Below, piece by piece: positions 45,170 to 52,143 of a DNA stretch of 64,000 bases. The DNA comes from Ignavibacteriota bacterium (lineage in GTDB: Bacteria; Bacteroidota; Ignavibacteria; SZUA-365), in NCBI GenBank assembly GCA_016218045.1, contig JACRFB010000001.1, forward strand, positions 186,001-250,000. Reading direction: 5' to 3'. Within the stretch, counting starts at the first letter, position 1. Each line of letters begins with the position of its first letter. The translations under genes were made by a program, and so were the position numbers. The notes beneath the pieces are model-generated. The model was not told the DNA's origin, made no database searches, and was given only the letters and a program-made list of their open reading frames with translations.

Positions 45170-46189
45170 ATGCCTGTTCTTCGCCTCGTCCCGCTCTCAT
45201 TCACCTGGCAGACCCTGAATCCTTTTCTTTTCTGCGTGCACCATAGAGACACTTTTCCCGCCGGGAATGAAAATTTCGGTCCCGCAGTCTCTCTAGCCGG
45301 CAGGGATCTCGGACAGGATTTTTCCGGAAAAGATGGCTGGAGCATGTATCACGGACAGACCATACCGGGATTTCCGCAACACCCGCATCGCGGGTTCGAG
45401 ACGGTCACAATCGTCCGACGCGGTCTACTTGATCATTCGGATTCGCTCGGTGGCGCTGGAAGGTATGGCGAGGGTGATGTTCAATGGCTCACCGCCGGCA
45501 AAGGAATACTTCATGCGGAAATGTTCCCACTCCTGCAGCGTGATCGAAACAACCCAGTGGAGCTGTTTCAGATATGGTTGAATCTGCCCGCTGTCGACAA
45601 ATTCGCGGAGCCGCATTATTCCATGTTCTGGAGCGAGAACATCCCCAGACTCCATGCATCGTGGCAAGGTGCTGAAGTGGAAATAACTGTCATTGCCGGG
45701 TCGTTTGACGATCTTGATCCACTACCGCCACCACCACACTCGTACGCATCGCACGTCGAAGCCGGCATTGCGATTTGGACAATACGATTATCGCCCGGCG
45801 CGCGATGCGTCTTGCCGCGAGCAAAGGTCGGCGCCCGGCGTATGTTGTACTTCTTTCATGGCGAGGACTTGCGTGTTGATGAAATGCAGATTCCACTCTA
45901 CCACTCGGCGGAACTTGAGGCGGCACAGGAATCCGTGCTCCACGCGACCGGTGAATCGGACGTAGAAGTCCTTATTCTGCAGGGACGGCCGATCGACGAA
46001 CCCGTCGTGCAATACGGACCCTTTGTCATGAACACGCGCGAAGAAATCCGCGAAGCTTTCGACGAATACCAGCGTACACAATTCGGCGGTTGGCCGTGGC
46101 CCACAGACGATCATTCGCACGGACGTGAAGCGGGACGCTTCGCCCGGCATGGCGCCGATAAAATTGATCACCCTCCAACCCGCGCTTGA
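45170..46189 (+). CDS. Pirin family cupin protein
   Basis: 339 residues from the ATG at 45170; the open frame extends to 45092, but MPVLRLVPLSFTWQ is a plausible family start. The pirin motifs are present: HPHRGFETVTIV and, after GEGDVQWLTAGKGILHAE, the metal-binding His and Glu. The C-terminal pirin_C cupin has LFFHG-like YFFHGEDL and a closing GPFVMNTREEI motif. Some pirins are Fe-dependent quercetin dioxygenases or redox-sensing co-regulators. The reaction here is unknown. The protein is longer than the common ~290 residues, mainly by a His-rich C-terminal tail. Confidence 0.88.
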   Translation: MPVLRLVPLSFTWQTLNPFLFCVHHRDTFPAGNENFGPAVSLAGRDLGQDFSGKDGWSMYHGQTIPGFPQHPHRGFETVTIVRRGLLDHSDSLGGAGRYGEGDVQWLTAGKGILHAEMFPLLQRDRNNPVELFQIWLNLPAVDKFAEPHYSMFWSENIPRLHASWQGAEVEITVIAGSFDDLDPLPPPPHSYASHVEAGIAIWTIRLSPGARCVLPRAKVGARRMLYFFHGEDLRVDEMQIPLYHSAELEAAQESVLHATGESDVEVLILQGRPIDEPVVQYGPFVMNTREEIREAFDEYQRTQFGGWPWPTDDHSHGREAGRFARHGADKIDHPPTRA

Positions 46190-46325
46190 ATCGTGCGCCG
46201 CCTCTGCGTACATTCTCCATCGACCATCGGTTGTTCAGATTCACTGTTATCCCTTTCGGAGCATCACGCTGGAGTGAAAGGTTAATCGCGTATTTTTCGG
46301 GATGGACAAGAACAAGGATGTGAGA

Positions 46326-47135
46326 ATGACGGCAGCGAAGGGAACAGCACTCACACAGCCCAACCCGCTTGCGCCGGGATCGGCTCTCCGTGCCGCGGTC
46401 GTCGATGATGAAGCGGCTTGTCGCTTGATGTTGAAACACCTTCTTGCGAAGCACTGCCCTGAAGTTACCGTGGTTGCTGAGTGCGGCAGTGTGGAAGAAG
46501 CGGTGCGAACTTTGCCGGTGTGCTCCCCGGATCTGGTCTTCCTCGATATTATGCTCACCGATGGAACCGGTTTCGATCTTTTGCAGCAACTCGATACGGT
46601 TACATTCAAGGTCGTATTCACCACGGCACACGACACGTTTGCCATCCGCGCCATTCGTTTCTCCGCGCTCGACTACCTCTTGAAACCTATCCAGCGCGAT
46701 GAACTTGTGAGCGCCGTGGCACGTGCAAGTGAAACCTCTCAAGCCATTCGAACACACTCGTCACAACTGCGCTTACTGCACGATAATCTTGCGGCCACAA
46801 CCGGAGCAGATACTCAAATCGCACTTCCCACTCTCGACGGTTTCATTTTTGTGACGGTACATGAAATCGTCGACCTTGAGGCCAAGGGAAACTACACCAC
46901 GTGCTCGACCGCCCAAGGCGAGACTCATATCATCTGCAGAACGTTGAAGGAATTTGATGACTTGCTTGCCGATCACGGCTTCTTCCGCATACATCATTCC
47001 CATAGCATCAATCTCAGACATCTCCGACGCTACGTCCGAGGCAAGGGAGGATACGTTATTATGAGCAGCGGCAAAGAGCTGGAGGTTTCGGTGCGACGCA
47101 GGGAGGAGTTTATCGCGCAGTTGGGAATGCGCTAA
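46326..47135 (+). CDS. LytTR-family response regulator
   Basis: 269 residues from the ATG at 46326, which has AAGGA 8 nt upstream. An in-frame ATG at 46302 adds eight residues and has a TATTTTTC box just before it. A CheY-like receiver (VVDDEAACRL; phospho-acceptor Asp74 in FLDIML; Thr in FTTAHD; Lys in LLKPIQ) is followed by a linker. A LytTR DNA-binding domain completes it (HEIVDLEAKGNYTTCS, RTLKEFDDLL, FRIHHSHSINLRHL). This class normally pairs with a LytS/YehU-type kinase, and none is encoded in the window. Targets unknown. Confidence 0.92.
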   Translation: MTAAKGTALTQPNPLAPGSALRAAVVDDEAACRLMLKHLLAKHCPEVTVVAECGSVEEAVRTLPVCSPDLVFLDIMLTDGTGFDLLQQLDTVTFKVVFTTAHDTFAIRAIRFSALDYLLKPIQRDELVSAVARASETSQAIRTHSSQLRLLHDNLAATTGADTQIALPTLDGFIFVTVHEIVDLEAKGNYTTCSTAQGETHIICRTLKEFDDLLADHGFFRIHHSHSINLRHLRRYVRGKGGYVIMSSGKELEVSVRRREEFIAQLGMR

Positions 47136-47320
47136 AGGCGAAAATCCGTCTCCACGGCTGCTCGGTATAACCGAACAGATATCCGCAGAATGGTACACTT
47201 GCTCATTCCCGCTGTACACGGGCTTCCGTTGGTTGTACATTCGACCTCGTATGCATAACCGCGTGAAATTCAACGGCAGAGTCAAGTGTGTTGCCCCTTG
47301 GGGGGAGGACGCCCGTATCT

Positions 47321-47347
47321 ATACGGCACAGAACTGTTGTGCCGTAT
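47321..47347. repeat. Perfect 10-bp inverted repeat
   Basis: ATACGGCACA at 47321-47330 and its exact complement TGTGCCGTAT at 47338-47347 are separated by seven bases. There is no T tract after it, so it is not a standard terminator. Confidence 0.8.
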
Positions 47348-47432
47348 CGGTTGGGGATAGTGGCCGCATACGCTCAGCCGGGGCGGGATTCGCGACGGTT
47401 AGCGCTCCGTAGGGAGGAATGTCGGGCCGCGT

Positions 47433-47461
47433 GCGTCAATGAAGAGGAATTTCATTGACGC
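47433..47461. repeat. Perfect 11-bp inverted repeat
   Basis: GCGTCAATGAA at 47433-47443 pairs exactly with TTCATTGACGC at 47451-47461 around the loop GAGGAAT. Flanking GACGCGAC and, downstream, GTCGCGT may extend pairing. There is no U tract. Confidence 0.8.
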
Positions 47462-47597
47462 GACGCGACCGTCTTACGGTGGTATTTAGTCGCGTACACG
47501 CGATTCGTGCAGTACATTTGCCACAGGCACTACTTTCCGCTGGTATCGAACTTGCGGACAATGTCGACTTTGTGTTCCGCAGCAAAACTATAGACCG

Positions 47598-48794
47598 ATG
47601 AAACTCAGATTCCCCTCTGATCTCTCCCCCAATCCGCTGGCAGCACTCCTTGCACAAAAACGCGCACAGGGTATTGGTGTATTGGATTTGACTGAATCGA
47701 ATCCCACGCTTGTGGGCTTCCACTATCCTGAGGACCATATCACCCGCGCCCTCTCATCTCCTGCAATTCTGCGATATGAGCCCCACCCGCGGGGTGCAAT
47801 TGAGACACGCATGGCGGTTGCGGAATATTTCCGCACTCGCGGATTGGCCATGGATCCAGACCGCATACATTTGACCGCAAGCAGCAGCGAATCCTATTCG
47901 TTTCTCTTCAAGCTTCTCACACAGCCAGGGGACGCGGTACTCGCGCCTTCGCCATCATACCCTCTCGTCGAGCACCTCGCCGCCATGGAGGCCGTCGAGA
48001 CCATTCCTTATCCGATTCGCAGGGCTGACGGCGACTCCTGGGGCATTGATCTCCTTGCCCTCGAACATGCATGGACACCAAACTGCAAAGCGATTGTTGT
48101 CATCAATCCGAACAATCCTACCGGGAATTACCTGCAGCGGGAGGAATCGGATTCACTCGTCCGATTCTGTGCCGAGCGCGACATGGCGATAATATCGGAT
48201 GAAGTATTCTTTTTCTACCCGTTGACGACAACAATCCCAGAAATACCGCACGACGCAGTATCCATGCTCGACGCAACGTCGTCCGCACTCGCATTCACCC
48301 TTGGCGGATTATCAAAGATGCTCGCGCTCCCGCAGCTAAAACTTGGCTGGATCGCGAGCGCAGGGCCTACCGATCTACTTGAGACCGCGCTTGAGCGACT
48401 CGACCTCATCGCGGACACGTACCTGTCAGTCAACACTCCGGTACAGCAGGCAGCTCGTGATTTGCTGCACGATGTTGGCGGAGTACAGGCACAAATCCGA
48501 GAGCGGTGCATGAAAAATCTGGATACCCTGACGCGTGCGAGTTCCCGGTTCATAACATCGCGCGTCTCGCCCCCGGATGCTGGATGGAGCGCCATTCTCC
48601 ACATCGATGATGACGTTGATGAGGAGGATTTGGTGCTCCGACTTCTCTCGGAGTACGATGTTCTCGTCCATCCGGGTTTCTTCTTCGATTTTAACTGCGG
48701 AAGTCACATCGTCCTGAGCCTGCTTCCCCCGCCGGAACGATTTGATGAGGGACTTCGCAGAATCGAAAAGTTCATGACGCTCGCGCGTATATGA
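47598..48794 (+). CDS. Class I/II PLP-dependent aminotransferase
   Basis: 398 residues of the fold-type I aminotransferase family. Landmarks are DLTESNPT at the substrate end, TASSSESYSFLFK, PSPSYPLVEH, VINPNNPTGN, the aspartate of ISDEVFF that contacts the pyridine nitrogen, and the Schiff-base Lys240 in GGLSKMLALPQLKLGW. A C-terminal Arg-bearing region such as the usual SLR is not obvious; HIVLSLLPPPERF closes the domain. It probably transaminates an amino acid or keto acid; specificity cannot be read from the sequence. It is followed by a DUF362 gene 77 nt downstream. Confidence 0.88.
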   Translation: MKLRFPSDLSPNPLAALLAQKRAQGIGVLDLTESNPTLVGFHYPEDHITRALSSPAILRYEPHPRGAIETRMAVAEYFRTRGLAMDPDRIHLTASSSESYSFLFKLLTQPGDAVLAPSPSYPLVEHLAAMEAVETIPYPIRRADGDSWGIDLLALEHAWTPNCKAIVVINPNNPTGNYLQREESDSLVRFCAERDMAIISDEVFFFYPLTTTIPEIPHDAVSMLDATSSALAFTLGGLSKMLALPQLKLGWIASAGPTDLLETALERLDLIADTYLSVNTPVQQAARDLLHDVGGVQAQIRERCMKNLDTLTRASSRFITSRVSPPDAGWSAILHIDDDVDEEDLVLRLLSEYDVLVHPGFFFDFNCGSHIVLSLLPPPERFDEGLRRIEKFMTLARI

Positions 48795-48871
48795 TTGCAG
48801 TTGGTTGTTTTCATAGCTAGGTTTCATACGTACGCAGGTTCTGTTTGGCAATACCAATATGAGGTTCCGCT

Positions 48872-50506
48872 ATGCGTCGCAGAACATTTCTTCAGCTCAC
48901 TGGTGCTGGCACCGTTGCGGCATTCCTCGACTTGCGTCAGTCTGCCGCCGGAATGTGGCGGTCCCAGGGTTCGTGGTTCCGACTGCATCCATTTGTCGAG
49001 GCACACCCCGAGGCGGTGTTCATCATGAAGACTGCGGTGACCGACAAGCGGAATGCTCTTGAAAAGCTCCAGGCGGGACACTCGTTTGCGTCGCGTATGT
49101 TTTCACTCAGTGACTCAGGCGGCATTCCGGTCTCGCATGCGATTGCGCTGAAACCGAACCTCACCTGTACCGGTGGAACAGGTGGCAGCGCCGATGGTAT
49201 GGGCATACGAACAGACATGCCGTTCCTGGAAGGGGTGCTCGAGGGAATGAGAGGCGTCGGATTGAGTATGGACAATGTGTTCATGCGAGAAGGTAATTGG
49301 CTGGGAGACGGGTATTGTCCAGGGGAACGGCTGGTCGGAGATGCGGAAGGTGTCGCCGGACGGAGTGGCGTACATTTGCTGGATCTGCCCTCCGGAAGAA
49401 AACTCCATGAGGTCACCTTCGATACTCTCGCACCCGAGGACGTGACATGGAGAGATATTCCTGATGGTGTTGTCTTCCGACGTATCGGATTCCTTCACCC
49501 CTTCAATCATGACGAATCATGGATTCTGAATATTTCGAAATTCAAAACCCACTCGATGGGTATGACGCTGTGTGTAAAAAATCTGCAAGGGACCGTAATA
49601 AGCCCACTCGTGCGGTTCTGCGAGGGACTTGACGCAACGGCCAAACATGCATCAACAGTTCGGAGTCATTTTCAAGGCGACTTGGAATCCCGTGTACAAA
49701 CCCGCTTCGCCTCGCACCTCGCGGCAAAACTGCCACGCTGGGACAGACCTGGACGAGACGCGCAGGGGGGATTCGGCATGGAGACCTGGGCGCAGCGGAC
49801 GTGCGATTCGCATAGTGCGATGGGTGCAGGTCTTCATGTGATCGAAGGATTGTACGGGCGTAACGGAGACGGCTTCAATGCTGGCCCTGGGAGCGGCGAT
49901 ATGGCCGAAGACTTCCTCACAAACATGATCATCTTCGGTACGGACGCCTTTCGTGTCGATGTGATAGGGCACTGGCTCGGCGGCCACGAACCTGGCAATT
50001 TCGGCCTATTTCATATCGCCCGTGAACGCGGTTTATTGTCGGTGCTCGATCCATCCCGAGTCCCGATCTATGTGTGGGAAGGGGATGATATGCGCCTGAC
50101 GCCACTCTCGGAACTTGAGCGGACGCCGCTCGTATGTCCGTACCTTACACGAGACTACAATGGCGGGGTGGAACCGCGCTATCATCTTGTGAACGAACCT
50201 TTCGACTACGGGCCTTCCTCCACGGATGTACCGAGCGAACCGGGCTCGACTGTACTCGGACAGAATTACGAGAACCCTGTTCGCGGAAGCACCATCATCG
50301 AATATCGGATGCGGAATGCCGGCCGTGCCACCATCGAGTTATTTGATTCGGGCGGGCGCAGGATTGATGTCATCACCGATGGCTGGCGCAATGTCGGAAC
50401 ACACATGGCGCGATGGAACAGCTGTCAGACTCCCGCAGGCAGGTATTTTTACCGCTTCTCTACTAACGGCTTTTCCGAAACGAAACAGCTTGTAGTCCTT
50501 CGCTAG
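48872..50506 (+). CDS. DUF362 protein with Tat-like signal and T9SS-like tail
   Basis: 544 residues. The N-terminus MRRRTFLQLTGAGTVAAFL carries a twin-arginine-like motif. The body is DUF362-like: ALKPNLTCTG, SKFKTHSMGMTLCVKNLQG and the later VIEGLYGRNGDG. These are the signatures of the uncharacterised DUF362 family, often linked to 4Fe-4S proteins. No ferredoxin cysteine cluster is fused here. The last ~85 residues (NYENPVRGSTIIEYRM ... PAGRYFYRFSTNGFSETKQLVVL) are a T9SS/FlgD-like sorting domain. A GAGG ribosome site and a TAGGTTTC box (48818-48825) lie upstream. It ends inside a CTAG shared with the convergent flavoprotein gene. Confidence 0.8.
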   Translation: MRRRTFLQLTGAGTVAAFLDLRQSAAGMWRSQGSWFRLHPFVEAHPEAVFIMKTAVTDKRNALEKLQAGHSFASRMFSLSDSGGIPVSHAIALKPNLTCTGGTGGSADGMGIRTDMPFLEGVLEGMRGVGLSMDNVFMREGNWLGDGYCPGERLVGDAEGVAGRSGVHLLDLPSGRKLHEVTFDTLAPEDVTWRDIPDGVVFRRIGFLHPFNHDESWILNISKFKTHSMGMTLCVKNLQGTVISPLVRFCEGLDATAKHASTVRSHFQGDLESRVQTRFASHLAAKLPRWDRPGRDAQGGFGMETWAQRTCDSHSAMGAGLHVIEGLYGRNGDGFNAGPGSGDMAEDFLTNMIIFGTDAFRVDVIGHWLGGHEPGNFGLFHIARERGLLSVLDPSRVPIYVWEGDDMRLTPLSELERTPLVCPYLTRDYNGGVEPRYHLVNEPFDYGPSSTDVPSEPGSTVLGQNYENPVRGSTIIEYRMRNAGRATIELFDSGGRRIDVITDGWRNVGTHMARWNSCQTPAGRYFYRFSTNGFSETKQLVVLR

Positions 50507-52125
50507 CAGGCCGTTTCGATAAATCTTCCGATCCACGCCTGCGCGCACCGGATCCCATCAACGGCTGCGGAGGTTATCCCACCAGCATAACCCGCGCCTT
50601 CTCCCACGGGATAAAGGTTGAGATGCGTTGTTGAATGGAGTTGGGTGGCATCTCGCAGAATTCTGTACGGTGACGAGGTGCGTGTTTCTGCACCAAAAAC
50701 CTGAGCATGTTCGTGAGTGGCAAAGCCACGCATTTTGCGATCAAATACGGGCAAGCCCTTGCGCAGTGCATCCAGAATAAATGCAGGAAGTAGTGCGTGT
50801 ATCGACACCGGGGCAACTGGATTGAGGCACGATGTGGGAAGAGCGCCTTTCGAAGCTGTGCCCGCGAGAAAATCCGCAAGACGCTGCGATGGTACGATGT
50901 TGCTGCGTCCCTGGGTATTGCTCGCAGCGCGAAATCGTTCTTCAATCTCTTTCTGAAACTGAAGCGAGGCGTCGGGTCCATCATATCCGAGACGTGCAAG
51001 ATCAGTTCGCGAGACATTCACAACCATCGCCGCGTTTGAAAAGCGTCCCGTCTTCAGATGATTGCTCATGCCATTTGTCACAACGCCATCGGTTCCGGTG
51101 CTCGCGTTCAGAACATACCCACCAGGACACATACAAAACGAGTACACCGCACGATCTTCATCCTTCCAGGTCTTGGCCAATTTGTACTGCGCCGTTTCAA
51201 TACCCGGGTACTTTTCTTGATATGCTGCCCCATACTGCATCTCGTTGATCGCGCGGGCGGGATGTTCCACCCGCACTCCCACTGCAAAATCCTTCGCTTC
51301 CATCTCCACGCTTTTAGTGCGGAGCATGGCATACGTCTCCCGTGAGGAATGACCGCACGCGAGAAACAGCCCCGCTCCCACATCCAACACCATCTCTTCT
51401 TCCGTCCTACCTCTCGACGGCCTGGTGTTCTGGAGCATAAGATGTGTGATCGCTCCGGCAGCGCTTTGGAAATCGTGCAGACGGGTATTGTATCGAACGT
51501 CCACCCCCTGCAAGGAAAGTGCATCGATAAGACGGGTGATGCATTGCCGGATCAGATTGGATCCAAGATGCGGGTTATACGTCGTCCGGATATCCTCGGG
51601 GGCTCCGTACTCGACAAACGTGGCCATCACGAACGCGATGTAAGGCGACCGGATCCGTGTGATGAGCTTGCCATCACTGTATGTCCCTGCACCACCGGCA
51701 CCAAAGCAGATATTGGAATATGGATCGAGTTCGCCGCGCTTCATGAAGCGCGCCATATCACGAACTCGTTCGCGCATCGGTGGCCCCTGTTCCAGAAGTG
51801 CTGGAGAGAAGCCGTGCAGATGGAGCCACAGCGCACAAAAAAGACCTCCCGGTCCGCTTCCGACCACTACCGGTACGGGCCGTGTCGAGTTGCCGAAATA
51901 TTGTTGGAGCCGCGCAGACTGCTGCCGTAGCTGTGAGCGAATTTCATCGGCCGGATCGGCAGTATCACTGCTGATGCTGTATTCGACTTTGATATTCCAA
52001 TGCTGCCGAGCATCTATGCTGCGCTTAAGCACGCGGTATGCGCCCCCCGATCCGAGCCGTTGAGCAACCGCGTCATGGAGTTCGACTTCTGTATGGACAA
52101 AAGGGAGCGAAATCTGGAACTGCAT
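50503..52125 (-). CDS. COG2509-type FAD-dependent dehydrogenase
   Basis: 540 residues. A ~90-residue N-terminal domain precedes the dinucleotide-binding motif VVVGSGPGGLFCALWL (about 88-103). The GERVRDMARF-like MRERVRDMARFMKRGELDPYSNICFGAGGAGTYSDGKL stretch, the QYKLAKTW and CMCPGGYVLNAS motifs and the closing YPVGEGAGYAGGI are typical of the widespread uncharacterised COG2509 flavoproteins. Cysteines in SFCMCPGG are characteristic of the family. The natural substrate is unknown. The gene converges on the DUF362 gene with the two stop codons overlapping by 4 nt. Confidence 0.88.
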   Translation of the reverse strand: MQFQISLPFVHTEVELHDAVAQRLGSGGAYRVLKRSIDARQHWNIKVEYSISSDTADPADEIRSQLRQQSARLQQYFGNSTRPVPVVVGSGPGGLFCALWLHLHGFSPALLEQGPPMRERVRDMARFMKRGELDPYSNICFGAGGAGTYSDGKLITRIRSPYIAFVMATFVEYGAPEDIRTTYNPHLGSNLIRQCITRLIDALSLQGVDVRYNTRLHDFQSAAGAITHLMLQNTRPSRGRTEEEMVLDVGAGLFLACGHSSRETYAMLRTKSVEMEAKDFAVGVRVEHPARAINEMQYGAAYQEKYPGIETAQYKLAKTWKDEDRAVYSFCMCPGGYVLNASTGTDGVVTNGMSNHLKTGRFSNAAMVVNVSRTDLARLGYDGPDASLQFQKEIEERFRAASNTQGRSNIVPSQRLADFLAGTASKGALPTSCLNPVAPVSIHALLPAFILDALRKGLPVFDRKMRGFATHEHAQVFGAETRTSSPYRILRDATQLHSTTHLNLYPVGEGAGYAGGITSAAVDGIRCAQAWIGRFIETAC

Positions 52126-52143
52126 TGGAACCTGCTTCGTGTG

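Larger units (their letters stand above)
47136..47597. other. 462-nt gene-free stretch with perfect hairpins
   Basis: No credible gene is seen. The 47281-47470 part is G-rich and contains two perfect inverted repeats (annotated separately). A short CTCC-GTAG-GGAG hairpin core sits at 47405-47416, followed by AATGTCGGG. That phrase recalls the high-copy intergenic hairpin repeats of several bacterial genomes. I could not match it to RNase P RNA, tmRNA, SRP RNA or 6S RNA on either strand. Confidence 0.6.

Noticed and set aside
47281-47470. RNase P RNA, tmRNA, SRP RNA or 6S RNA
   Set aside because: None of the conserved core phrases of these RNAs is present on either strand; kept only as an unexplained structured region.
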